DNA from: Methylococcaceae bacterium
GTDB lineage: Bacteria; Pseudomonadota; Gammaproteobacteria; Methylococcales; UBA1147
Direction: 5' to 3'
Length of the DNA: 15,126 nt
Assembly: GCA_022616595.1 (NCBI GenBank)
Contig: JAKEEL010000041.1
Span: forward strand, 1-15,126
The translations under genes were made by a program, and so were the position numbers. Positions within the stretch are counted from its first letter, which is position 1. Every line of letters starts with the position of its first letter. Shown here piece by piece: positions 7,240 to 14,119 of the stretch. The notes below the pieces were generated by a model, which searched no databases, was not told the origin of the DNA, and worked only from the letters and a program-made list of their open reading frames with translations.

Positions 7240-8619
7240 TTACCTTTTGATCGCGTGCCCGGCCAGTGTCTTGCCCAGATCCCAGATCGAACCGGGGACT
7301 TTATGACAATCGGCGATCACCTGGTCGAAGGATCGAATGATCAGATCCCGATCTTTTTCGGTAATCACGAGCGGTGCGAGCAGCTTCACGACATTCATGC
7401 CGTGGCCTGCAACCTGGGTCAGAATCCGATGGTTGGAAAACAGGGGTATGGTGACCATTTGGCAAAACAGCCCCTTGTTCGCGGTTTCGAGAAGGCTCCA
7501 GGCGGTCTTCAGGGAGAAGCTTTTGGGAGCGCCGAATTCGACCGCGATCATGAGGCCTTTGCCGCGAACTTCCTTGAGGAACTCATAGCGCCCGATCATG
7601 TCGCTCAACTCGGAGATGATCGAATCGCCGAGTTTCGCCGCATTATCAAGCAAACCGTTGTCCTCAATGACTCGAAGGGTCGCAAGGCCCGCGGCCATCG
7701 CCATGTTGTTCTTGGAAAAGGTCGAACCGTGCACGACGGCACGGTCCATGCGGTTGAATACCTTGTCCATGATGAACGGCTTCATGGCCACCGCACCGAC
7801 AGGAATGAATCCTCCGGACAATGCCTTCGCCATCAGGATCATGTCCGGCTCGACGCCCCAGTGCTCGATCGCCCAGAATTTTCCGGTGCGGCCGATTCCG
7901 GTCTGAATTTCATCGGCGACGAACAGTGTCCCGTATTTTGCGCACAGTTTTTTGGCTTCCCCGAGATAGTCATCATTCGGCAGGTTGACGCCTTTTCCCT
8001 GAATCGGCTCGACAAAAAAGCCCGCAACATCCTTTCGGGATAGAGCCCGGTCCAGAGCCTCCAGGTTGTTGAAAGGAACCGCGTTACAGCCCGGCAGCAA
8101 TGGGCCGAAACCCTCCCGGAAAATTTCTTCCCCCATCAACGAGAGCGCACCGAGGGTAAGCCCGTGAAAACTGTGTTCACAATGCACGATATTGGGGCGC
8201 GCGGTCGTGTAGCGTGCGAATTTGATCGCGGCTTCCACGGCTTCCGCGCCGGAATTGCAAAAAAACATGCGCTCCAAACCGGAGGGACAGAGCCGGATGA
8301 TTTTTTCGGCGAGCAGACCGCTCAACAGCGAGACATCCATCTGCACCATATCCGAAAGCTCTGCGCTAAGGACGTCCCGCAGTGCCTCGACCACGGTCGG
8401 ATGATTGCGGCCGATCGCGAATACCCCGAAGCCGCTCAGGAGGTCCAGGTATTCGTTGCCATCCCGGTCATACAAATATTGCCCCCGGGCTTTGGTGTAT
8501 ACCCGATCATAACCGATGGTCTTCAAAACCCGGACCATCTGCGAGTTCAGATAAGCTTCGTGCAGTGAAAAATTCTCGCCTGCGCGGGATTCCAGCAAAT
8601 GACTAATCGAATCAGACAT
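7240..8619 (-). CDS. hpnO: Class III aminotransferase HpnO (aminobacteriohopanetriol synthase)
   Basis: HpnO is a PLP-dependent aminotransferase that aminates the hopanoid side chain derived from ribosylhopane, giving aminobacteriohopanetriol. The 459-residue product has class III landmarks: DRDGNEYLDLLSGFG (about 52-66), FFCNSGAEAVEAA (about 119-131, phosphate binding), HSFHG (149-153), FVADEIQTGIGRTG with the cofactor aspartate D236, and the Schiff-base lysine K265 in MAKALSGG. A TTG at 8631 would add four residues, but the ATG at 8619 has a good GAGGT about 6 nt upstream and is preferred. It is the last gene of the hopanoid operon, 47 nt after hpnG. The fold alone would also fit ornithine or acetylornithine aminotransferases; HpnO is favoured because of hpnG, shc and hpnH nearby. 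Confidence 0.87.
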   Translation of the reverse strand: MSDSISHLLESRAGENFSLHEAYLNSQMVRVLKTIGYDRVYTKARGQYLYDRDGNEYLDLLSGFGVFAIGRNHPTVVEALRDVLSAELSDMVQMDVSLLSGLLAEKIIRLCPSGLERMFFCNSGAEAVEAAIKFARYTTARPNIVHCEHSFHGLTLGALSLMGEEIFREGFGPLLPGCNAVPFNNLEALDRALSRKDVAGFFVEPIQGKGVNLPNDDYLGEAKKLCAKYGTLFVADEIQTGIGRTGKFWAIEHWGVEPDMILMAKALSGGFIPVGAVAMKPFIMDKVFNRMDRAVVHGSTFSKNNMAMAAGLATLRVIEDNGLLDNAAKLGDSIISELSDMIGRYEFLKEVRGKGLMIAVEFGAPKSFSLKTAWSLLETANKGLFCQMVTIPLFSNHRILTQVAGHGMNVVKLLAPLVITEKDRDLIIRSFDQVIADCHKVPGSIWDLGKTLAGHAIKR

Positions 8620-8666
8620 CAATGACCTCAATACATAGATATAGGGCTGGAAAAACAGAGATCCGT

Positions 8667-9389
8667 TCAGGTGAGCGCGGAATCCGGATAAAAGTCGTAT
8701 TCGAGTGAGCGCGCGATTTGTCGAAGACTGCGTTGGGCTGCCTGGAAAGAAATAGCGAGTTGAATCAGACCGGGGATTGAATTCGGGTAGCGGGCGATCA
8801 GGGCCAATAGCAAAGCGATTTTGAGGTCTCCGTTTTGCTTCAAGGCTAGCACGACCGGTTTAGGCAGATCCATGCTCGCCGGGTCCGCGATCGCGCGAAT
8901 GGTAACAAACGGAAGATCGTGCCGGGCCGCCAGCCTCGCGATCGCGGCGCTCTCCATGTCCAGTGCGATCGCTCCGGTCCGGCTCCGGACAATCCGTTTA
9001 TCGGCCGCGGTCGCGACAATTGTTGGAGATTCTGTAATCGATCCGGCATGGATCGTCCGACGGCCCGCGAGACGCGCGAGCAGTGCGCCGCGCCACGCGC
9101 GGTCCGCAGCGAAGACTTCCCCGTTCGCGGAAAGCACCCGTTCCGGAATAACCAGGTCTCCGGCGTTCAGTTCCGTCCAAATGGCGGCCGAACAGCCCCA
9201 GCTTACGAGGGCATTGCAGCCTTGTCTTATGAGCCCGGCCGCCCCGGCCACAGCCCTGTCGGGACCGACGCCGGACAAGCAGACCCGCGTGTTCCCGTTC
9301 AATTCCGAAACAGGCCCGGAATGTAGCCGGGCGTTTGAGAGTGTCCGCCGTTCGCCCGGAAGGGCGACGACCAAGCCAACCGATGTCAC
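8667..9389 (-). CDS. hpnG: Hopanoid-associated phosphorylase/nucleosidase HpnG
   Basis: HpnG belongs to the purine nucleoside phosphorylase/MTA-SAH nucleosidase superfamily. In hopanoid synthesis it removes adenine from adenosylhopane to give ribosylhopane or its phosphate. The 240-residue product shows VGLVVALPGERR at the N-terminus, LSGVGPDRAVAGA (38-50), ALVSWGCSAAI (60-70), ALDMESAAIARLA (142-154) with the family's ribose-binding DMES acid, and IRAIADPA (164-171). The frame is open up to 9500, but the preferred start is GTG at 9389: it overlaps the shc TGA in a GTGA, has AAAAAGG about 6 nt upstream, and falls directly before the conserved TSVGLVVALPGE. The extra residues would be shadow translation of the shc 3' end. 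It is translationally coupled to shc and followed by hpnO. Confidence 0.9.
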   Translation of the reverse strand: MTSVGLVVALPGERRTLSNARLHSGPVSELNGNTRVCLSGVGPDRAVAGAAGLIRQGCNALVSWGCSAAIWTELNAGDLVIPERVLSANGEVFAADRAWRGALLARLAGRRTIHAGSITESPTIVATAADKRIVRSRTGAIALDMESAAIARLAARHDLPFVTIRAIADPASMDLPKPVVLALKQNGDLKIALLLALIARYPNSIPGLIQLAISFQAAQRSLRQIARSLEYDFYPDSALT

Positions 9390-11350
9390 GGAAGCCTTTT
9401 TACGGAACGATAGCGGGCCAGTGCCCAAAGCGGAAAAAACTTGCTGTAGCCGTGATATTTCAAATAGAAGACTCTCGGAAAACCGGGGGCCGTAAAACAC
9501 TCGTCTTCCCAGAAACCATCGACCCCTTGGTTATTGAGCAAATAATCGACTCCGGCTTCCACTTCAAACGAACCGGATTCGCCGGCCGCGATCAGCCCGA
9601 GAATCGCCCAGGCGCTTTGGAAGGCGGTACTGAAAGCATTGCTTCCGCGGAACGCCGGGTCATGGTAGCTCAAGTTGTCTTCACCCCATCCGCCGTCGGC
9701 GTTCTGCTTGCTTTTCAACCAGCCCGCGGCTTTGCGGACCATTGGATCGTCGCGGGGTATGCCAACTTGCTCCAGCGCGACCAATACCGACCAGGTACCG
9801 TAGATGTAATTGGTGCCCCAGCGACCGAACCAGGAACCGTCGTTCTCCTGTTCCGCGCGCAAATACTCGATGCAGCGGTCCACCGTACCCTGATATTCCG
9901 GATGACGGTCGAGCATCCGGCACAGGAACATGGCACAGCGCGCGCTCACGTCGGCCGTGGGCGGATCGAGCAATGCGCCGTGGTCGGCGAACGGGATTTC
10001 ATTCAGATAATAATGGGTATTGTCGACATCGAATGCGCCGAATCCACCATTCTTGGATTGCATGACCTGAATCCAGCGCGCGGCTTTTTCCGCCGATTCA
10101 CGGAATCTGGCGCCCGGAGTTTGCGTTATCGCGAAGGCCACAACGGCCGAATCGTCCACGTCGGGATAGTACGGGTTTTCGAATTCAAAAGCCCATCCGC
10201 CTCCGCCTTCATAATCGGGGCGGGCGATCCGCCAATCTCCGGGTTCGTCCCCGAGCTGCTTCGAAATCAGCCAATCCAGACCGCGTTGGATCGCACGGTC
10301 GTTTCTCACGGGGTCGGCCTCCTGCAAGGCCAGAATCGCGAGCCCCGTGTCCCACACCGGCGACAGGCAGGGTTGGCAATAGGCATCCCGGTCATTGACG
10401 ACCAATAACTTTTGCAGTGCCTTCTTCGCGGTTACCACATCGGGATGATCTTTCGGAATGCCCAGCAGCAACAGGGCCTCATAAGCATTGACCATGGCCG
10501 GGAAAATGCCGCCGAGTCCGTCTTCGCCATTGAGACGCTCGGTGAACCAGTTTTTTGCCTCGCGCAATGCCTTTTCGCGCATCCGCCCGGGAATCCAAGG
10601 ATCCAGCGAACGGCCCAGAAAATCGAGACTCAGAAAAACCTTATTCAACAAGCCGCGTTTTGGAAAATAATGTTGTTCGAGGTCGGGGTCGGTGACAAAC
10701 AGTTCCCGGATATCGATTTTACGCGGATTCGCGGCCCTGGCTTTCAGTGAACACAGCACAAACAAGGGAACCATCACGGTACGCGACCAATACGAAACCT
10801 TGTTCAAATGAAACGGAAACCACTGCGGCAGCAACATGATTTCGACCGGAATGTACGGAACAGCCCGCCACGGCACCTGTTCGAACATCGCCAGCAGAAT
10901 TCGGGTGAACACGTTGCATTTCGCGGCTCCGCCGTGAGCCAGAATGAATTGTCTGGCCTTTTTCATATGCGAGCGTTGCGGCGAATCGCCGGCCAGTTTC
11001 AGCGCGTAGTAGACTTTCGTGGTACTGCTGATATCTCCGGGGCCTCCGGTGAACAACGCATAGCCGCCGTCCTCGTTTTGCCTTGCACGCAGGAAATTGG
11101 CGATTTTGGCCTGCAACAATTCGTCGATCTCACCGACAAAATGCATCATCGCGATGTATTCCGCGGGGATCGTACAATCCGCCTCCAGTTCGAACACCCA
11201 GTATCCTTCGGAATGTTGGAGCTTGCAGAGTGCCGATTGCGCATTCGCGATTGCGAGATCCAGAATGGTTGCGCCGGAATCGATCGGATCGACGAAACCC
11301 CATGTAATGGTGTCCCCTTGTAAATTGAGTGCTGCAGATTCTTCTAACAT
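9386..11350 (-). CDS. shc: Squalene-hopene cyclase
   Basis: Shc is a peripheral or monotopic membrane enzyme that cyclises squalene to hop-22(29)-ene, and some hopanol. The 654-residue product is typical in length. It carries repeated QW motifs: QNEDGGYALF (91-100), QSKNGGFGAF (431-440), QENDGSWFGRWG (501-512), QNADGGWGED (549-558) and NNQGVDGFWED (606-616). The protonating aspartate motif is at 397-402 and reads DVDDSA, with serine where most bacterial cyclases have threonine (DXDDTA). All three aspartates are kept, so activity is expected. The ATG at 11350 has AAGGA 6 nt upstream. It lies 25 nt after the squalene synthase gene that makes its substrate, and its stop overlaps the hpnG start. 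Also called hpnF. Confidence 0.96.
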   Translation of the reverse strand: MLEESAALNLQGDTITWGFVDPIDSGATILDLAIANAQSALCKLQHSEGYWVFELEADCTIPAEYIAMMHFVGEIDELLQAKIANFLRARQNEDGGYALFTGGPGDISSTTKVYYALKLAGDSPQRSHMKKARQFILAHGGAAKCNVFTRILLAMFEQVPWRAVPYIPVEIMLLPQWFPFHLNKVSYWSRTVMVPLFVLCSLKARAANPRKIDIRELFVTDPDLEQHYFPKRGLLNKVFLSLDFLGRSLDPWIPGRMREKALREAKNWFTERLNGEDGLGGIFPAMVNAYEALLLLGIPKDHPDVVTAKKALQKLLVVNDRDAYCQPCLSPVWDTGLAILALQEADPVRNDRAIQRGLDWLISKQLGDEPGDWRIARPDYEGGGGWAFEFENPYYPDVDDSAVVAFAITQTPGARFRESAEKAARWIQVMQSKNGGFGAFDVDNTHYYLNEIPFADHGALLDPPTADVSARCAMFLCRMLDRHPEYQGTVDRCIEYLRAEQENDGSWFGRWGTNYIYGTWSVLVALEQVGIPRDDPMVRKAAGWLKSKQNADGGWGEDNLSYHDPAFRGSNAFSTAFQSAWAILGLIAAGESGSFEVEAGVDYLLNNQGVDGFWEDECFTAPGFPRVFYLKYHGYSKFFPLWALARYRSVKRLP

Positions 11351-11375
11351 ATCGGATCCTTTTCTGTAGCGTGTT

Positions 11376-12503
11376 TCAGGTAGATTTCAGATGTTGATCG
11401 TTCAATCGGCCGCGCTGCCGGCGTTCGCGAAGTCCGTGGGAAGCAGCCGTAAACAAGGCTTTCAGCGCGAGGTCGCTGCGGCCCGCGATGCGAGTCGCGA
11501 GGACCGTCGACTTCACGGCACTGCGCGAGATCTTGACCTGTCCGGAATTGGAAAAATACAGATTGGCTTTGATCTTTTTCAGAGTCAGAACCGCCATGCC
11601 CAGCGCCCACAGGCAAAAGTAGCGTATCCCGATTTCGCTTTTCGGAATCAGCAAGGTGTATTCCAGCGCATTTTCAAGATGGGAATGGGCAATGCCGATC
11701 AACGCCTCCAAGCCTTGGCAAAAGGCCGGGTCCTGGTGGTTCGGCGACAATTGCGCGAGATCGAAGCCGGTTTCGGTGAAGATGTCCTGCGGCAACCAGC
11801 ACACGCAACGCCGATGGTCGTCCCAGACGTCTTTCAATATATTGGTCATTTGCAGCCCCTGGCCGAAGGAGACCGAAAGTTCCAGAATGCGCTGTTCGTT
11901 CCGGGCTATTTCCGCCGAATAGTTGCAGAACAACCGGGTGAGCATTTCTCCGACGCAACCGGCCACAAAATAGCAATAGCGGTCCAGTTCCTGCGAAGTT
12001 TTCAATCCGTTCCGAAGGCCCGTCGTCTGGAATTGCGGCATACCGCCGGCCATGGTTTCCACACACGTGGCCAGCGCGTTTTGTTGGGGTTCTGTAAAAC
12101 CGTGGGTAATCCGGATGACCCTCGGAACATTGCGGATCAGTTCATGCTCGGCCGGCAGGGTCTGCCTGGACAACAGCGGGAATATTTCGGACGCAAACCG
12201 GTCAGCGTCCTCGGTTTGTTTAACGACACCGATGAATCTTCCGCAAAAATCACGCTTGAGTTGCGCAGACAAGCTGATTTCATCTTCGATGGTATCGACG
12301 ATCCGACACAAGAGATAGGCATTTGCGACCACCGGATAGAGCCCTTCAGGCAGCTGCGGGATCGTCAAGGCGAAGGTTCGCGACACCCCTTCCAGCAATT
12401 TGGATTGCATGTCCAAGTCCGTCAATGTCCCGAGCGGCGGATCGAATGCGTTCATCGGTTCAATTTCGGTCATGGACTGGATTGGTTTAACGATTGAATT
12501 CAC
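11376..12503 (-). CDS. Squalene synthase (squalene/phytoene synthase family)
   Basis: This enzyme condenses two farnesyl diphosphates head to head toward squalene. The 375-residue product contains SRTFALTIPQLPEGL (41-55), the first aspartate motif DTIEDE (70-75), YCYFVAGCVGEMLTRLF (176-192) and the second aspartate motif NILKDVWDD (221-229). It is much longer than the usual HpnC or HpnD (about 280-300 residues), and no hpnE oxidoreductase lies nearby, so a one-enzyme NADPH-dependent squalene synthase resembling the eukaryotic type, as reported in some methanotrophs, fits better than presqualene diphosphate synthase HpnD. The start is uncertain: the reading frame opens with GTG at 12503, but ATGs at 12473 and 12455 are possible and none has a strong Shine-Dalgarno sequence. 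Conserved sequence begins near residue 35. It leads the shc-hpnG-hpnO operon. Confidence 0.87.
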   Translation of the reverse strand: MNSIVKPIQSMTEIEPMNAFDPPLGTLTDLDMQSKLLEGVSRTFALTIPQLPEGLYPVVANAYLLCRIVDTIEDEISLSAQLKRDFCGRFIGVVKQTEDADRFASEIFPLLSRQTLPAEHELIRNVPRVIRITHGFTEPQQNALATCVETMAGGMPQFQTTGLRNGLKTSQELDRYCYFVAGCVGEMLTRLFCNYSAEIARNEQRILELSVSFGQGLQMTNILKDVWDDHRRCVCWLPQDIFTETGFDLAQLSPNHQDPAFCQGLEALIGIAHSHLENALEYTLLIPKSEIGIRYFCLWALGMAVLTLKKIKANLYFSNSGQVKISRSAVKSTVLATRIAGRSDLALKALFTAASHGLRERRQRGRLNDQHLKST

Positions 12504-12635
12504 TGCTGTTGCGAAATTAAGACAATACCTGTTTTCGGCCTACGCGGTTCCGCCGAAGACATCAAGGGTTTGTCCAAATGGGCGAAATGCTCTTTCCGGA
12601 TGGATTTCCGCATCCGATCTCAAGCCATGGTAAGG

Positions 12636-12658
12636 TTGATCCCGAACGGGTCGATCAA
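12636..12658. repeat. Inverted repeat upstream of the squalene synthase gene
   Basis: TTGATC (12636-12641) and GATCAA (12653-12658) are perfect inverted arms; the 11-nt interior can pair further (CCG/CGG) with a small bulge. It lies about 135 nt upstream of the minus-strand operon start and has no T-tract. An operator or leader structure is possible; no function can be assigned. Confidence 0.4.
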
Positions 12659-13029
12659 ACCCTGAATTGGTAAAATACAACAGCATGAAATCCCCTTGCC
12701 CGATCAGCTTCAAACTGTGAAATCTTCCGAGTTGTTGAAAATAGTTTGATGAATTTTATAGAAAAATAATTACGAGTCAAGATGAATTCATCACAAACCC
12801 GATATCGGAATTGGTGTAAATCATATAAATTTGTTGTATTTTGTGCAATAAATTCGATCTTTTTGACGGATTTGGCAAATTTGTTGGCCGGACGGATGGA
12901 TAAGTCGATAAAAGCTGAGTAAAATAATCGACAATTCACAATTGAATGACGCCCGGATAGCAGCGAGACCTCATGCAGGAAGATCGAGGCACGAAAGAAG
13001 AGCCTGATTCTTGACAACCAAAGAACCAT
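12655..13029 (-). CDS. Doubtful 124-residue ORF in the low-GC spacer
   Basis: This is an uninterrupted ATG-to-TGA frame of 124 codons inside DNA of about 33% GC, where stop codons should be frequent. The product is basic and rich in Phe, Leu, Ile and Arg (for example RIRLFFRASIFLHEV near residues 7-21) and shows no domain, signal peptide or motif I recognise. The ATG has no Shine-Dalgarno sequence (CACTTTCC precedes it). Composition unlike its neighbours could mean horizontally acquired DNA, a decayed gene or simply an AT-rich regulatory spacer. It lies on the strand of the hopanoid operon and ends about 150 nt upstream of it. I would not name it as a gene without homologues or expression data. 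Confidence 0.15.
   Translation of the reverse strand: MVLWLSRIRLFFRASIFLHEVSLLSGRHSIVNCRLFYSAFIDLSIRPANKFAKSVKKIEFIAQNTTNLYDLHQFRYRVCDEFILTRNYFSIKFIKLFSTTRKISQFEADRARGFHAVVFYQFRV
12781..12792. promoter_or_regulatory. Perfect 12-bp palindrome, possible operator
   Basis: GATGAATTCATC is its own reverse complement. The half GATGAATT also occurs at 12748-12755, on the same strand and 33 bp away, about three helical turns. Both lie in the AT-rich core between the two divergent hopanoid-related units, where a dimeric regulator could bind. The pattern is real; regulation is inference. Confidence 0.3.
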
Positions 13030-13045
13030 GGAAAGTGTTGTTAAA

Positions 13046-13075
13046 TTGCGACAGCGGTCATTTTCGGTCTATGCT
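13046..13075 (+). promoter_or_regulatory. Weak candidate promoter for ispH
   Basis: TTGCGA (13046-13051) and TATGCT (13070-13075) each match four of six consensus positions with an 18-nt spacer. Transcription would begin near 13082, leaving a leader of about 50 nt to the ispH ATG. No stronger pair was found close to the gene, so this is only the best candidate by eye. Confidence 0.25.
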
Positions 13076-13130
13076 TCAGGGGTATGAATTCGATTTTAAA
13101 ATGTTGCGCCAAACTGAATGAGGTTCTCTT

Positions 13131-14084
13131 ATGGATGTTGTGATGACTCAACCGCGTGGATTTTGTGCAGGCGTAGTCCGCGCGATTGAAATCGTGGAAT
13201 CCGCGTTGCAAATCTACGGGGCTCCCGTCTACGTTGTTCATGAAATCGTGCACAATCAGCGCGTCGTGGAAGACTTGCGATCCCGCGGCGCCGTATTCGT
13301 CGAAACGCTTGATGAAGTACCGGCCGACGCGGTAACCGTTTTCAGCGCCCACGGCGTCTCGGAACAAATGATCAGAAATGCGGAAAATCGCGGCCTGGAA
13401 GTGATTAACGCGACCTGTCCGCTGGTCACTAAAGTTCATCTCGAGGTCGTTCGAAACGCAAAGGCCGGCAACGAAGTCGTTCTGATCGGTCACGCCGGGC
13501 ACCCGGAAGTGAATGGGACCCTCGGCCATTTCGATCGGAGATTCGGAGGCGAGATTTACCTGGTGCAGGATGAAAAAGACGTCGAAGCGCTGCACGTGAA
13601 AAATCCCGCGCGATTGACTTATGTAACCCAAACAACCCTGTCCGTGGACGACACCAAGGTCATCGTTGCCGCGCTCCGTAAACGCTTTCCGGAAATTATC
13701 GAACCGCGCCGCGACGACATCTGTTATGCGACCCAGAACCGCCAGAGCGCGGTCAGAAAACTGGCCGACCGGGTGGACCTCTTGATCGTGGTCGGGGCAC
13801 GCAACAGCTCGAACTCGAACCGGCTGCGCGAAGTCGGCGAGCAGATGGGGGTTAATTCGTTTCTGGTCGAGGATGCGAACGATCTCGATCTTTCCTGGTT
13901 CACTTCGGATCTCAGAATAGGGATTACCGCCGGCGCCTCCACGCCGGAGATTCTGGTTCAGGAAGTGCTAAGGAAGCTCGATGAATTGGGTGTCGACAAG
14001 GTGGTTGAGATGGATGCCGAACCGGAGAAAGTGACCTTCCGACTGCCGGCGGGTCTGGTTAACAAATTGGCCCGGAAGGCATGA
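13131..14084 (+). CDS. ispH: 4-hydroxy-3-methylbut-2-enyl diphosphate reductase
   Basis: IspH is the last enzyme of the MEP pathway; it reduces HMBPP to IPP and DMAPP using an oxygen-sensitive 4Fe-4S cluster. The 317-residue product has the three cluster cysteines C12 (RGFCAGVVRA), C96 (NATCPLVTKVH) and C198 (DDICYATQNRQ). Substrate residues H41 (HEIVHN), H124 and E126 (GHPEVNGT), and T167/T168 with the later SSNSNRL motif also fall where E. coli IspH has them. The ATG at 13131 has TGAGGT about 6 nt upstream. The gene is followed 35 nt later by hpnH on the same strand, so the isoprenoid-precursor step and a hopanoid tailoring step are probably co-transcribed, opposite the squalene synthase-shc operon. 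Confidence 0.96.
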   Translation: MDVVMTQPRGFCAGVVRAIEIVESALQIYGAPVYVVHEIVHNQRVVEDLRSRGAVFVETLDEVPADAVTVFSAHGVSEQMIRNAENRGLEVINATCPLVTKVHLEVVRNAKAGNEVVLIGHAGHPEVNGTLGHFDRRFGGEIYLVQDEKDVEALHVKNPARLTYVTQTTLSVDDTKVIVAALRKRFPEIIEPRRDDICYATQNRQSAVRKLADRVDLLIVVGARNSSNSNRLREVGEQMGVNSFLVEDANDLDLSWFTSDLRIGITAGASTPEILVQEVLRKLDELGVDKVVEMDAEPEKVTFRLPAGLVNKLARKA

Positions 14085-14119
14085 AATTCAGATGAAATCG
14101 CTTCAAAGGGGGGAGTTCA

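Larger units (their letters stand above)
12504..13130. other. Long divergent intergenic region with an AT-rich core
   Basis: This 627-nt region separates the leftward squalene synthase-shc operon from rightward ispH-hpnH and should contain both promoters. Counting bases in 12721-12960 gives 80 G+C of 240 (33%), with 25% in 12721-12780, against about 58% in a sampled line of ispH. It contains two hairpins or palindromes listed separately and a 124-codon minus-strand ORF at 12655-13029 of doubtful status. A perfect TTGACA at 13011-13016 has no good -10 at the right distance. No tRNA, known riboswitch or mobile element was recognised. Confidence 0.6.

Noticed and set aside
7210..7240. GC-rich inverted repeat around GGCCGGCC between glk and hpnO, followed by TTTTT
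   Set aside because: The stem is only about 4 bp (CGGG/CCCG) and the T-run is some 10 nt away, so a terminator cannot be supported.
7195..8043. 282-codon plus-strand frame after glk
   Set aside because: It lies antisense to hpnO, whose PLP motifs are clear; the plus-strand product has no recognisable feature.
9335..10408. 357-codon plus-strand frame opposite shc
   Set aside because: It is antisense to the well-conserved Shc coding sequence, resembles no known protein and arises from GC-rich codon use.
11391..12497. 368-codon plus-strand frame opposite squalene synthase
   Set aside because: It mirrors the true gene almost end to end; the minus-strand product has family motifs and the antisense product has none.
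12598..12617. CGGATG/CATCCG hairpin upstream of squalene synthase as a terminator or riboswitch
   Set aside because: A 6-bp stem with an 8-nt loop, no T-tract and no known riboswitch pattern; likely chance.
13011..13046. Perfect TTGACA at 13011-13016 as an ispH promoter
   Set aside because: No acceptable -10 hexamer occurs 16-18 nt downstream; a -35 match alone is not enough.
13041..13631. 196-codon minus-strand frame opposite ispH
   Set aside because: It is a shadow of ispH; the plus-strand product has all three cluster cysteines and substrate residues.
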